Assembly (NCBI GenBank): GCA_022822495.1
Contig: JAJEBQ010000054.1
Coordinates: forward strand, 1 to 64,000
Direction: 5' to 3'
Source of the DNA: Paracoccaceae bacterium
GTDB lineage: Bacteria > Pseudomonadota > Alphaproteobacteria > Rhodobacterales > Rhodobacteraceae
DNA length: 64,000 bases
In this document: positions 9,400 through 18,788 of the stretch, piece after piece
Position numbering within the stretch: the stretch's first letter is position 1
Layout: every line of letters starts with the position of its first letter
Position numbers and translations under genes: made by a program
Notes under the pieces: model-generated
What the model was told of the DNA's origin: nothing
What the model saw: the letters and a program-made list of their open reading frames with translations, nothing else
The model's database searches: none

Positions 9400-10323
9400 T
9401 CAAGGTGCAAAGAATTTATATACTTTCTCCAGGGCCAGTTCCCTAACAACTTTCGATTCCATCAAGACTTCATGTTTGGCATTTGGGATGATAGCTATTT
9501 CGGCCATAGTCCAACCATAGCAGTAAGCTTGAATGGCGCTTATATCAACAAGTTTTTCGTCTGAGCCCAGTATGATTAAAGATGGGGTATTTGGGTGAGG
9601 TTGGGTCAGCAGATAATCACACTCTCGAAGAGCTTCTCTTAACCACCCCCATGAAGGTCCACCCACATTCAATTCAGGGTGATTATCTATTTGGTTTTTT
9701 AGTAAGCGAAAAATGTCTGCATCAGAAGTAAGGCTATTCCTTTCAGGTGAAGATAGATGCAGATAATTCCTCTCATCAGAGCCCAGGATCAAGCGCTTTT
9801 CCAAACCTAATAATACAGCAAGACCTGAGATATAATGGGCAGTCGCCATGCGATACTTGCCATGTAGTTTCCACATAGGTGCTGTGAAAACAGACGATTT
9901 GAAGACCTTTTTTTGAAGTAAAGTTCGTAACCCAATACAACCTCCCATTGAATGGGATAATTGATAAAAGGGCTGTGGCAATTCTAGGGTTTGCGAAGTG
10001 TGCAGGACTATATCCATGTCCCTCTGGTAATCGGTAAACTGATCAATGTGTCCAATGTTGCGGTTGGGAATGAGTCGATCTGATAATCCCTGTCCTCGCC
10101 AGTCATGCACAACAACGGTGTGCCCTTTTTGGTGGAAGAATTTGGCGACGGAGGCATACTTTTCTATGTATTCGGTTCTACCGGTCAGGATATAAACCGT
10201 TCCCTTATTTCCCCCTAACCAAAAAGCCGCTCTGATCCGAACATTGTCACTTGTCTTTAACCAAAAGACCTGGGCTTCGCATTGATCGGCAATTACATCC
10301 CTGTAGAGTGGAGCTTTATCCAT
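9400..10323 (-). CDS. alpha/beta hydrolase, lysophospholipase (serine aminopeptidase S33) type
   Basis: The 307-residue protein has the alpha/beta-hydrolase fold. The oxyanion region is YILTGRTEYIEKY, the strand HDWRGQGLSDR precedes the lid, and the nucleophile elbow is LSHSMGG (about residue 124). The GSDEKLVD block supplies the catalytic aspartate and NAKHEVLME the histidine. This is the PldB/monoacylglycerol lipase-like family. The second-position serine before HSMGG (SHSMGG rather than GHSMGG) is slightly unusual. Substrate is unknown; a lipid ester is likely. Confidence 0.88.
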   Translation of the reverse strand: MDKAPLYRDVIADQCEAQVFWLKTSDNVRIRAAFWLGGNKGTVYILTGRTEYIEKYASVAKFFHQKGHTVVVHDWRGQGLSDRLIPNRNIGHIDQFTDYQRDMDIVLHTSQTLELPQPFYQLSHSMGGCIGLRTLLQKKVFKSSVFTAPMWKLHGKYRMATAHYISGLAVLLGLEKRLILGSDERNYLHLSSPERNSLTSDADIFRLLKNQIDNHPELNVGGPSWGWLREALRECDYLLTQPHPNTPSLIILGSDEKLVDISAIQAYCYGWTMAEIAIIPNAKHEVLMESKVVRELALEKVYKFFAP

Positions 10324-10353
10324 GTAATACGGGCGTGAAAAAGTTATGCATGG

Positions 10354-10653
10354 CTAAGATCTTGTTATGTTTGCCAATATTTTCTTCAACTGCATGGCCA
10401 CAGAAATGTTACCTTTAACCTTTAATTTACCGGTCAAGTAAAGTGCAGTTGGACTGAGTCTTCCATGCAAGAGTCCCCTATAGGTATCCAATGAAGCAGT
10501 GACAATACAGTCTCGATCTTCATTACTTTGGAAGACATCCTTTCCCTTGATTACAAAACAGCCAACATCCTTAACCTCGAACTTAACTCTTTGTCCGACC
10601 GACCCCAACTCCAATTTTTGAAGTTGCTCTATTACTGCCTGTGTGGTTTCCAT
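10354..10653 (-). CDS. SCP2 sterol-binding domain protein
   Basis: The 99-residue protein is a single SCP2 (sterol carrier protein 2) domain: VKFEVKDVGCFVIKG, DCIVTASLDTYRGLLHGRLSP and TALYLTGKLKVKGNISVAMQLKKI. The family binds lipids or fatty acyl groups in a hydrophobic tunnel. It lies 30 bases upstream of the alpha/beta hydrolase on the same strand, so a lipid-handling operon is plausible. Confidence 0.9.
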   Translation of the reverse strand: METTQAVIEQLQKLELGSVGQRVKFEVKDVGCFVIKGKDVFQSNEDRDCIVTASLDTYRGLLHGRLSPTALYLTGKLKVKGNISVAMQLKKILANITRS

Positions 10654-10714
10654 TGAAAAATTTCCAAAAATCTGCTAAACATTCGATATTTCCTCCTTGG
10701 CTTAGGTATACCCG

Positions 10715-11266
10715 ATGAAATTGTCAAAAATTTTGTTTTTGTTTGGTATCCTTGCGAGTTTGATGTTACCAACCACTTTGGTTGGAAGCGAGGTTAGAAC
10801 TAACGAATTATTTAAAGAACTTCAAACAAGTGGTCCTCAAAAGACAAAAATAATTGAACGACAAATTCTTTCTCTTTGGATGGATTCAGGGTTTGATGAC
10901 ATCAACAAACTTCTTGACCAATCAATTGCATATATGAACAAGGGTGATTATATCACTTCCCTAAGACTTTTGGACTATATTGTAAACAAGGTGCCAAAGT
11001 TTGCCGAAGGATGGAATATACGAGCTACCCTTCACTATCTGATGATGAACTACGAACTTTCAATCATTGATATTAACCAGACCCTTGAATTGAATCCCAG
11101 ACATTTTGGTGCCCTAAATGGTTTGGCATTAATTTACGAGAATAAAGGGCAAAAAATAAAAGCCCTAGAGGCCTATGAGGCTGTATTTAAATTATCCCCT
11201 AATAGATTTGGGGTAAAGGGAGCTATAGAAAGATTGAAGCAAGAACTTTTTCAAAATTCAATATAA
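10715..11266 (+). CDS. exported TPR-repeat protein
   Basis: The 183-residue protein begins with a hydrophobic signal peptide (MKLSKILFLFGILASLMLPT and on) and is probably periplasmic. At least three TPR helices follow: ASMNKGDYITSLRLLDYIV-like (about 75-95), AEGWNIRATLHYLMMNYELS (about 105-125), and FGALNGLALIYENKGQKIKA (about 136-155). The mature part thus consists of short helical repeats for protein binding. It is divergent from the SCP2 gene, with about 60 bases between. The partner is unknown. Confidence 0.82.
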   Translation: MKLSKILFLFGILASLMLPTTLVGSEVRTNELFKELQTSGPQKTKIIERQILSLWMDSGFDDINKLLDQSIAYMNKGDYITSLRLLDYIVNKVPKFAEGWNIRATLHYLMMNYELSIIDINQTLELNPRHFGALNGLALIYENKGQKIKALEAYEAVFKLSPNRFGVKGAIERLKQELFQNSI

Positions 11267-11302
11267 ACCCTCTTAATTCAATTTTTCCTCTTCTACATCA
11301 AC

Positions 11303-14218
11303 ATGCCCCAGTCCTCTCACAAGCCACATGTAAACTTAGTACTTGGTTCAACCAATACCGGTAAAACCCATTTTGCCATCGAAAAAATGCTAACCCACAA
11401 AACCGGGGTTATCGGACTTCCCCTTAGGTTGTTGGCCAGAGAGGTCTTTGATAAAGTTGTCAAGCGCGTTGGCCCTTCCCAGGTCGCCTTGATAACCGGC
11501 GAAGAAAGAATTGTTCCCAATAGAACATGTTATTGGGTCTGTACTACTGAATCGATGCCGACCAGGATAGGGGCCGATTTTCTAGCGGTTGATGAAATCC
11601 AGTTATGCACTGATCAAGAACGTGGACATATTTTTACTGACCGTTTATTGCATGCCAGAGGGCAAAAAGAAACTCTTTTTCTCGGTGCAGAAAGCATTAG
11701 GCAAGTAATTTCCAATTTGCTGGATAATGTTTCATTTGAAAGTCGGGATAGATTTTCTCCTCTTACTTATATTGGGAAAAAGGATACTGCCAGATTAGAA
11801 CCCAGAACAGCCATAGTCGGCTTTTCTCTACGGGATGTTTACCAACAAGCAGAAACAATCAGGAGATTAAAGGGCGGCGCTGCAATCGTAACTGGTGGGT
11901 TGAGTCCCCGAACCAGAAATGCGCAGGTCGGACTTTACCAAAATGGGGAGGTAAATTACCTGGTGGCTACTGATGCCATCGGGATGGGCCTAAATCTTGA
12001 AATTGATCATATAGCTTTCTGCAAGATCAAAAAATTTGATGGACGTCGTAATCGAAAACTTGCCCCAATGGAAATGGGTCAGATAGCTGGTCGAGCAGGT
12101 AGGTATAAAAATCCAGGTACGTTTGGAATTCTCAAAGGGTGCGATGAAATTCATCCCTCTGTTGTTGATGCTATTGAAAACAGCAGATATAAGCCCATCA
12201 AGAAGATCCAGTGGAGGAACGCCGATCTTGACTACAGGTCACCTAAAACCCTCTTAAAATCGCTTAATGTTAACAGCAGCAATCGAATTCTGGAACGAAC
12301 GGGTGAGATTGCCGATATTGAAATTTTGGAAGAATTGATTGATTACGGCATGTTTCCTGAAGATTATCTCACGCCTTCTCAGGTACAGTTGCTTTGGGAA
12401 GTATGCCAAATTCCTGATTTTAAAAATGTTGGAATTGTTCCTCATTCGCTATTTGTATCAAGTATTTTCAACCACCTGAAGGATGGTAACTGCATACCAG
12501 AGGATTGGCTTGGTGAACATCTTGAACGCATCGATTCTGTCTCGGGAAGTATTGAAAGCCTTTCTTCCAATCTTGCCTCAATAAGGATTTGGACGTACAT
12601 CGCTCAAAAACAAAATTGGGTAGATGATACGAAATATTGGCGAGAACGGACTCGAGATGTAGAGGATCGATTATCTGACGCATTACACCAAAAACTTACA
12701 AATAGGTTTATTGATGTAAAAGTTAGTGTATTAATAAGAAAAATTAGCAAGAAGGAGCAATTAGTGCCAGAATTCAAAGACGATGGTGGTATTGAAATCG
12801 AAGGCCAAAATATTGGCAAGATTGAAGGATTCCGATTTTTCCGAAACCTCGGTTCCACACCCGATGAAGAAAAAGCTTTTAAGGAAGTAACCAAGACCAT
12901 AATTGAACCGCAATTTTCTCTTCTTGCAAACAAAATGGTTAAAGCCCCCAACAAGGAATTTGATATCACCGAACAGGGTGGTCTGATGTGGGGAGAGCAT
13001 GCAGTTGGCAAATTGGTAAAAGGTGCAGACCCATACTCTCCCAAAATAAATATATTTGTCGACAAGATTGCCAGTGAGGAGGTCAAGCAGAATGTTCAAT
13101 CCAGGCTCGAAAATTATGTAGAGATACGGATCAAAGATGAGCTGGAACAATTGCTAAAGCTTAAAAACGACACAACACTTGAAGGTGATGTAAGAGATTT
13201 TGCCCTTAAGTTGTGTGAAAATTTTGGGATCCTTCCTAGAAATAAAGTGAGCAAAGAAGTTGCAAACCTGGACCAGGAGAAACGGAGATTGTTACGGGCT
13301 TATGGAGTTCGGTTTGGCCAACATTCAATATTTGAATTCACTTCAGTCAAACCCTATCCAACTCGTCTGCGATTAATCCTTTGGTCTTTACAGAAAAATT
13401 TTGAGGAATTTCCACCATCGCCTCCCTTTGGTTTGACATCGTTAACTCAGCTGCCCGAAGCACCTGAAGGATACTTCCCAATTTGCGGATTTAAAAATTT
13501 CGGAAGTTTGGCCATTCGGGTGGATATTCTTGAGAGGTTGATGAATCTCCTCCGGGTTGAAGATAGCAAAAATGGTTTTGGTCCCTCTTCCGAAATGCTT
13601 TCCATAACGGGTTTGTCACATGAGTTGTTTTCAGAATTCATGAAAGAGCTCGGTTATAAGGTTTTTAAAGAGGAAAAAGAAAAATTGGCGAATAATACCC
13701 CTGACCTTGAGGTCTCTGCCAGCTCAGAAATGACTGAAGCCGATAGTATTGCTAAGGGATCAGAAATTGATCAGGATAAAGCCAAAACCTGTACTGAATC
13801 TCCCGAGGCAGTTCTGGAGTCTGAAACCTCTGTGACTGAATCTCCTGAGGATTTAGAAAAAGAGGTCAAATCAGAAACGTCACATGCTGAAGATACTGAC
13901 CGAATACAGGAAGTAACTGATGCAAACGATGAGGTGCAAGAAAAAAATGAAGTGGTTTATACCTACAAATGGATACCAAAAAAGGTACAAACCAGCAAGA
14001 AGTTTACACCTAGGAAAGGAAACAACCAAGGGGGTAAAAATCAGGGGTTCAAGGGGAAAAAGGACCATAAATCAAGCGATCGATTTAACCAAAATTTCAA
14101 ATCCAGGGATAATAAGAAGCCATTTTCAAATCGACGTAAGGACTCAAAACCCAACAAAACAAGGCATGACCCCAATCATCCTTTTTCAGCATTATTGGAA
14201 ATAAGGGACAAATTATAA
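11303..14218 (+). CDS. SUV3-like DExH RNA helicase with long basic tail
   Basis: This 971-residue helicase resembles mitochondrial SUV3 and its alphaproteobacterial relatives. Motif I is GSTNTGKT (15-22), motif II DEIQ (about 97-100) and motif VI QIAGRAGR (about 260-267). After the two RecA-like domains come helical regions found in the family. The C-terminal 180 residues are first acidic (E, D, S and T rich) and then highly basic, with K, G, N and R runs, a likely RNA-binding tail. It ends HDPNHPFSALLEIRDKL. In many alphaproteobacteria this gene is followed by an S4-domain RNA-binding gene and then fdxA; here no S4 gene is present. A role in RNA turnover is inferred. Confidence 0.9.
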   Translation: MPQSSHKPHVNLVLGSTNTGKTHFAIEKMLTHKTGVIGLPLRLLAREVFDKVVKRVGPSQVALITGEERIVPNRTCYWVCTTESMPTRIGADFLAVDEIQLCTDQERGHIFTDRLLHARGQKETLFLGAESIRQVISNLLDNVSFESRDRFSPLTYIGKKDTARLEPRTAIVGFSLRDVYQQAETIRRLKGGAAIVTGGLSPRTRNAQVGLYQNGEVNYLVATDAIGMGLNLEIDHIAFCKIKKFDGRRNRKLAPMEMGQIAGRAGRYKNPGTFGILKGCDEIHPSVVDAIENSRYKPIKKIQWRNADLDYRSPKTLLKSLNVNSSNRILERTGEIADIEILEELIDYGMFPEDYLTPSQVQLLWEVCQIPDFKNVGIVPHSLFVSSIFNHLKDGNCIPEDWLGEHLERIDSVSGSIESLSSNLASIRIWTYIAQKQNWVDDTKYWRERTRDVEDRLSDALHQKLTNRFIDVKVSVLIRKISKKEQLVPEFKDDGGIEIEGQNIGKIEGFRFFRNLGSTPDEEKAFKEVTKTIIEPQFSLLANKMVKAPNKEFDITEQGGLMWGEHAVGKLVKGADPYSPKINIFVDKIASEEVKQNVQSRLENYVEIRIKDELEQLLKLKNDTTLEGDVRDFALKLCENFGILPRNKVSKEVANLDQEKRRLLRAYGVRFGQHSIFEFTSVKPYPTRLRLILWSLQKNFEEFPPSPPFGLTSLTQLPEAPEGYFPICGFKNFGSLAIRVDILERLMNLLRVEDSKNGFGPSSEMLSITGLSHELFSEFMKELGYKVFKEEKEKLANNTPDLEVSASSEMTEADSIAKGSEIDQDKAKTCTESPEAVLESETSVTESPEDLEKEVKSETSHAEDTDRIQEVTDANDEVQEKNEVVYTYKWIPKKVQTSKKFTPRKGNNQGGKNQGFKGKKDHKSSDRFNQNFKSRDNKKPFSNRRKDSKPNKTRHDPNHPFSALLEIRDKL

Positions 14219-14243
14219 ATTATTGGATTTAGATAGTATGTGG

Positions 14244-14264
14244 TTTTACGTGACGTAAAATTTT
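14244..14264 (+). terminator. hairpin with short T run after the helicase gene
   Basis: TTTTACG (14244-14250) pairs with CGTAAAA (14254-14260) around TGA and is followed by TTTT. It sits 26 bases after the helicase stop and upstream of fdxA, a plausible weak intrinsic terminator. Confidence 0.5.
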
Positions 14265-14362
14265 GAAATAAACTTTTTATCTATTCTATACAGGTTGAAA
14301 GCGACCTAAATATAAATACCTAGCCTATCTGGTTACAATATTAATCTATCCCCTTGGCAAAT

Positions 14363-14701
14363 ATGACATACGTGGTTATTGACAGTTGCATCGCATGTAA
14401 ATACACGGACTGTGTTGAAGTGTGTCCAGTTGATTGCTTTTATGAGGGTGAAAACATGCTCGTCATTCATCCAGATGAGTGTATAGACTGTGGAGTCTGT
14501 GAGCCTGAATGTCCGGTGGACGCAATCAGACCTGATACTGAGCCTGATATGGAAGAGTGGGTTGAATTCAACCGAAAATACTCTGAAATCTGGCCTGTCA
14601 TCCTCGAAAAGAAGGATGCACCACCCGATGCGGAAAGCCATGAATTTGAAGAAGGAAAGATGGAGAAGTATTTCTCCGAAAACCCAGGGGAAGGCAGTTA
14701 G
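14363..14701 (+). CDS. fdxA: ferredoxin FdxA (7Fe-8S type)
   Basis: This 112-residue ferredoxin starts [20 protein letters not shown] and carries the cluster cysteines [14 protein letters not shown] and [12 protein letters not shown], followed by [10 protein letters not shown]. The first motif, with its extra spacing, binds a [3Fe-4S] cluster and the second a [4Fe-4S]. The ATG at 14363 is chosen over an in-frame TTG at 14354 because family members begin with MTYVV. It follows the helicase gene, a usual alphaproteobacterial order, and is an electron carrier in the cytoplasm. Confidence 0.95.
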   Translation: MTYVVIDSCIACKYTDCVEVCPVDCFYEGENMLVIHPDECIDCGVCEPECPVDAIRPDTEPDMEEWVEFNRKYSEIWPVILEKKDAPPDAESHEFEEGKMEKYFSENPGEGS

Positions 14702-14796
14702 TTCGATATATTTCCATCTGTCTTTTTTGTTTTTCAGATAAGTTCTTATTGCTCTCAAATGTTATATACCCCCGGCGGTCATCTTGGTATGATTTC

Positions 14797-16491
14797 CTAT
14801 TGCTGCATTTCTTTGACCATCATCTCCTGCATCCTGAATTTCTGCGGTTTGCCTGTCACCGTCATAGGTAATTCTTTCCTGAAACAAATATATTTCGGGA
14901 TCTTATAATGAGCTATTTGACCCCTGCAATGCTCTCTTATGTCCTTCTCGGTCACGTCTGCATCATCACGTAAAACAATCCAGGCACACAATTCTTCCCC
15001 GTAGATCTCATCGGGAATACCAAACACCTGAACAATTTTTACTGCGTGATGGGTATAAATGAATTCTTCTATCTCACGTGGGTAGATGTTCTCGCCTCCC
15101 CTGATAACCATGTCGCTCAATCGGCCAACTATCTTGCAGTATCCCTCCTTATCCATGATCGCCAAATCCCCAGTATGCATCCAGCCATCATTGTCAATGG
15201 CTTTTGAGGTTGCCTCTTGGTCATTCCAATAGCCCTGCATAACCGAATAACCACGGGTACACAACTCACCTTGCTCACCTACAGGTACAATCTGGCCTCC
15301 AGGATTTATTACCTTAACTTCAACATGAGGGTGAATACGGCCCACCGTACCAACCTTTTTTTCCAAAGGGTCATCAACATGACTCTGGAAGGAAACCGGA
15401 CTGGTTTCAGTCATCCCATAGGCAATGGTAATCTTCTTCATGTTCAGTTTATCAATAACACGACGCATGATTTCCATTGGGCATGGGGCGCCTGCCATAA
15501 TCCCGGTACGTAAACTTGAAAGATCAAAAGCTGTATTTTCCAGAATTTCCAGCATGGCAGTGAACATGGTGGGAACTCCATAAAGGGCTGTACATTTTTC
15601 TTTCTCCAAAGCGTTAAGTGTTAAATCTGCTACAAATCCAGCCGAGGGGAAAATCATTGTTGAGCCAGAGGTAATGCACGCCAAGGATCCCATGACCATA
15701 CCAAAACAATGGTAAAGTGGTACTGGAATACATAAACGATCATCAGCCATCAGGTTTAAAGTGGAAGCAACAAAACGAGCATTATTGATGATATTGCGGT
15801 GCGTAAGGGTCGCCCCTTTTGGTGCTCCGGTGGTACCGCTCGTAAATTGGATGTTGATTGGCTGGTCTGGTTCCAGTTGTGGTGTAAACTCTTCAGGGTC
15901 ATGGTCCTCACCCATTTTGAGCAACTCCCCATAACTCAGCATACCTGGAATTTGATCAGGTTCACTATGGATACAATATCTTAATTTGGGTAATGTGGGG
16001 GAATTGAGTCGGCCGAGGTTATCGTTACTGATTTCTGGAGCAATTTCAGTGATCATTCCAACATAATCACTTGTTTTGAACTGACGCCCCAAAACAACCG
16101 CCGAGGCACCGACCATTTTCAGAGCAAATTGAGCTTCATTTACACGATATGCCGGGTTTATGGTGACCAAAATTGCACCTATCTGGGCGGTGGCAAACTG
16201 AACTGTTAACCATTCTGGTGAATTGGCTGACCATATACATACCCGATCACCTGGACCAAGCCCAATGGCTATGAATGCTGCAGAGAGGCGGTCAACTTCT
16301 TGCTTAAATTGAAAATATGACCATCGAACATCTCGATCGGAAAAAACAACCGCAAGATTATCCTTACGATCTCTTACCTTCTGTTTGAGTAGGGATGGTA
16401 TGGTAAGGTTCCAGATATCCTTGGTTTTATCGCCTAGAACATGCGATCTGCCTCCAACGGGCACTACACCAAGTTGAACTTTATGACTCAA
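14797..16491 (-). CDS. AMP-binding acyl-CoA synthetase (FadD-like)
   Basis: This 564-residue enzyme activates a carboxylic acid as acyl-AMP and then acyl-CoA. The P-loop is FTSGTTGAPKGATLTH (about 198-213); other motifs are YGMTETSPVS, the GWMHTGDLAIMDKEGY block and the C-terminal GRLSDMVIRGGENIYPREIEE hinge. The final catalytic lysine lies in TVTGKPQKFRMQE. Length and motif set fit medium- or long-chain acyl-CoA synthetases of alphaproteobacteria. It is a single gene on the minus strand, convergent with fdxA. The exact chain preference is unknown. Confidence 0.92.
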   Translation of the reverse strand: MSHKVQLGVVPVGGRSHVLGDKTKDIWNLTIPSLLKQKVRDRKDNLAVVFSDRDVRWSYFQFKQEVDRLSAAFIAIGLGPGDRVCIWSANSPEWLTVQFATAQIGAILVTINPAYRVNEAQFALKMVGASAVVLGRQFKTSDYVGMITEIAPEISNDNLGRLNSPTLPKLRYCIHSEPDQIPGMLSYGELLKMGEDHDPEEFTPQLEPDQPINIQFTSGTTGAPKGATLTHRNIINNARFVASTLNLMADDRLCIPVPLYHCFGMVMGSLACITSGSTMIFPSAGFVADLTLNALEKEKCTALYGVPTMFTAMLEILENTAFDLSSLRTGIMAGAPCPMEIMRRVIDKLNMKKITIAYGMTETSPVSFQSHVDDPLEKKVGTVGRIHPHVEVKVINPGGQIVPVGEQGELCTRGYSVMQGYWNDQEATSKAIDNDGWMHTGDLAIMDKEGYCKIVGRLSDMVIRGGENIYPREIEEFIYTHHAVKIVQVFGIPDEIYGEELCAWIVLRDDADVTEKDIREHCRGQIAHYKIPKYICFRKELPMTVTGKPQKFRMQEMMVKEMQQ

Positions 16492-16640
16492 CGAAATTAC
16501 CGCTAGAACAAATAGTTATCAACTGTCCACCTCTTATTTCAAAGGTTCGGATACTCTGATTTTTCAGACAAGACTTTACCTCGCAATGGTGTGCATCCAA
16601 AAATTGATCTCGTTCATATGGGTTATCTGTGCTTTGAAAA

Positions 16641-16658
16641 GGGGATTATATACTTGAA
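16641..16658 (+). repeat. left copy of an 18-bp inverted repeat
   Basis: GGGGATTATATACTTGAA here is the exact reverse complement of 17125-17142. The two copies face each other and enclose 16659-17124, including the broken small secreted-protein gene. The copy extends inward to TATACAAC, where it also matches the sequence after position 60979 (22 of 26 bases). Confidence 0.75.
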
Positions 16659-16682
16659 TATACAACTCAAAAAATGCAATAA

Positions 16683-17035
16683 TCAGTGTTTGTGACAAAT
16701 GTAAGTTCCTACGGGTTTGGTCGGTTTGTCGTCAAGAAACTCGTAATAAGATCCGTAATCATCTCTTATAACAAAAGCATACCCCTCCTTGCTTGAATCG
16801 TAGTCAGACCAACGCCAAGCCCTTGAAAAACCCTCAATTCCGAATCTGGTAGGAATTTCCGGAAGTCCTTGGATTTGATCTTGCCAGTTCCATCCTCAAT
16901 ATTTGAGACAAGCTCAATCGGGTGTGGATGCGGTTCATCAAAAAGGCCGTCTCTACAGCCCCAAAATTCGGATTTTGCTGGCAAAGCTATTGAGATGAAA
17001 ACAAAGAATGCAAAAGCATAGCGTAATTGATTCAT
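16683..17035 (-). pseudogene. small secreted protein gene, split by a -1 frameshift
   Basis: From ATG 17035 the first frame encodes a signal peptide (MNQLRYAFAFFVFISIALPA, then KSEFWGC) and a mature start with HPHPIELVSNIEDG. It then drifts into an unlikely sequence and stops at 16766. The -1 frame from about 16885 down to TGA at 16683 reads much more like protein: IQGLPEIPTRFGIEGFSRAW, then SDYDSSKEGYAFVIRDDYG and KPVGTYICHKH. No start exists for this second frame, and a stop lies just upstream, so the two pieces belong together as a protein of about 115 residues. I do not recognise the family. The gene lies wholly inside the inverted-repeat unit 16641-17142. Confidence 0.55.
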
Positions 17036-17124
17036 AACAAATTCCTTGGGTTTAAGCCTTAATTAGATCCCAAGCAGGATAGACAACTCACCCATTCCAT
17101 ACAACCAAAATCAAGCTCTGCATG

Positions 17125-17142
17125 TTCAAGTATATAATCCCC
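17125..17142 (-). repeat. right copy of the 18-bp inverted repeat
   Basis: TTCAAGTATATAATCCCC on the plus strand is the perfect reverse complement of 16641-16658. Outside both copies lies AAAA (16637-16640 and 17143-17146), compatible with a 4-bp target duplication, although A runs are common here. Confidence 0.75.
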
Positions 17143-17203
17143 AAAATTTTTATTCAAATGCCAATTAAGACTAAATATATACCCTCCTATGTTCCTAATC
17201 CCA

Positions 17204-18739
17204 TTAGGAACTTTTTTTGAAGGAAGGAACCCTGGTTCTTTCTGTAGCAAACTTCCAATCCATGTGTGTTCTGACATATTCTTTGCTTGCATCCCTCGGA
17301 GGATTATAATCCCAATGGGTGACATTTCCCTTTTCCAATGCATTGTATAAAGCGTGCCTTTGTTTTTGTTTGGCAATTATATCTGACTTGATCTTGTCAA
17401 TATCCCAACGTTGAGCAGCTTCATTCTCAAACTCTTCAAGAAGTAAAGCGTACTCGGCTTTACCGGTTAAATTATTCATTTCGTCAGGGTCTACCTTGAG
17501 GTTATACAATAAAGGAGGGTCGCCCTCAGAATAAATGAACTTGTATTCATCTCTTCGGATCATGAACACAGGGCTAGGCGTAAGTTCGGCACAATACTCA
17601 CCTATGGCTTCACCACCATCCTCAATTTCACTTTGCACAAGGGGTAATAAGGAACGGCCGTCGATTTCCTGTACATATTCTGGTTGTTCCATACCACCTT
17701 GGATGCCAATATCAACAAGTGTTGGCAGGACATCAACCAAGGAACAAATACTTTTTACTCTTCGCGAGATGATTCCAGGACCTGCCATAATTAATGGAAT
17801 TCTACCAGAAGGTTCAAAGAAATTCATTTTATACCACAATCCGCGTTCACCAAGCATCTCGCCATGGTCAGCAACCAGAATGATAATTGTATTATCCGAT
17901 TGTTTTGTTTCTTGTAGGGTGCGAACAATCATACCGATTTGACTGTCGAAATAAGACATATTGGCGTAATAACCCCGTCGGGCATTTTTGATGATTTCCT
18001 CGGTGATTTTGGGGTTATTGGATTCAATACCTTTCATTATTCTTTGTGAGAAGGGGTCGAGTTGTTCGTAGCTGAGGATATTCCTTGGCAAATCAATCTC
18101 TATACCCTCATACAGATTCCACCACTCTGGTGTGGCTACATAGGGATCGTGGGGATGAATAAAACTTGCAACAAGACAAAATGGCTTTTCTGGATCCTGT
18201 GCAAACTCAATTAGTTTCTTTCTTGTACTGAAGGAAACTTCCTCATCATATTCAATCTGAAAAGTTGATGCCGAACACCCCGCTTCAAAAACAGAATCCA
18301 TGTTATGATACCATCTATCAATCCGCTCGTCTGGAAGTTCCCAATTTGGAGTCCAGGCAAAATTGGATGGATAAATATCAGTAGTTACACGCTCCTCAAA
18401 CCCATGGAGCTGATCGGGACCCACAAAATGCATTTTACCCGCCAGACAGGTTTGATATCCCATGGCTCTTAAATAATGTGAAAAGGTAAGTATGGAGGAT
18501 GGAAACTCACTGGCATTGTCATAAGCTGCGATGTTAGTTATCAACTGACCTGCCATGAAGCTGAATCTTGAAGGTGCACAGAGCGGTGAGTTGCAATAGG
18601 CCCAGTCAAATCGGGCACCGCGTTCAGCCAAGGCATCCATGTGAGGAGTTTTGACCAACGGATGGCCGTAGGTTCCAGTGAATTGAGGTGCCAGTTGATC
18701 GGCCATTATCAAAACAATGTTGGGTGGGTTTTGATTCAT
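17204..18739 (-). CDS. betC: choline-sulfatase
   Basis: Choline-sulfatase hydrolyses choline-O-sulfate to choline and sulfate. The protein has the sulfatase metal site NIVLIMADQ near the N-terminus and the formylglycine motif SPLCAPSR (Cys about residue 54). BetC-specific blocks follow: DNASEFPSSILTFSHYL, KMHFVGPDQLHGFEERVTTD, HNMDSV, SFIHPHDPYV and VADHGEMLGERGLWYKMNFF. The start is set at ATG 18739, preceded by AAAGGGAG; an upstream in-frame TTG (18757) overlaps that site. It lies 49 bases after cobS on the same strand. Choline produced could feed glycine betaine and the downstream sarcosine route, although no choline dehydrogenase is in the window. Confidence 0.9.
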   Translation of the reverse strand: MNQNPPNIVLIMADQLAPQFTGTYGHPLVKTPHMDALAERGARFDWAYCNSPLCAPSRFSFMAGQLITNIAAYDNASEFPSSILTFSHYLRAMGYQTCLAGKMHFVGPDQLHGFEERVTTDIYPSNFAWTPNWELPDERIDRWYHNMDSVFEAGCSASTFQIEYDEEVSFSTRKKLIEFAQDPEKPFCLVASFIHPHDPYVATPEWWNLYEGIEIDLPRNILSYEQLDPFSQRIMKGIESNNPKITEEIIKNARRGYYANMSYFDSQIGMIVRTLQETKQSDNTIIILVADHGEMLGERGLWYKMNFFEPSGRIPLIMAGPGIISRRVKSICSLVDVLPTLVDIGIQGGMEQPEYVQEIDGRSLLPLVQSEIEDGGEAIGEYCAELTPSPVFMIRRDEYKFIYSEGDPPLLYNLKVDPDEMNNLTGKAEYALLLEEFENEAAQRWDIDKIKSDIIAKQKQRHALYNALEKGNVTHWDYNPPRDASKEYVRTHMDWKFATERTRVPSFKKSS

Positions 18740-18788
18740 CTTTTCTCCCTTTATCAAAACATTTTTGCCAAAAAAACTATATCAGTTA

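Noticed and set aside
10715..11266. Lipoprotein assignment for the TPR protein
   Set aside because: No cysteine-containing lipobox follows the signal peptide.
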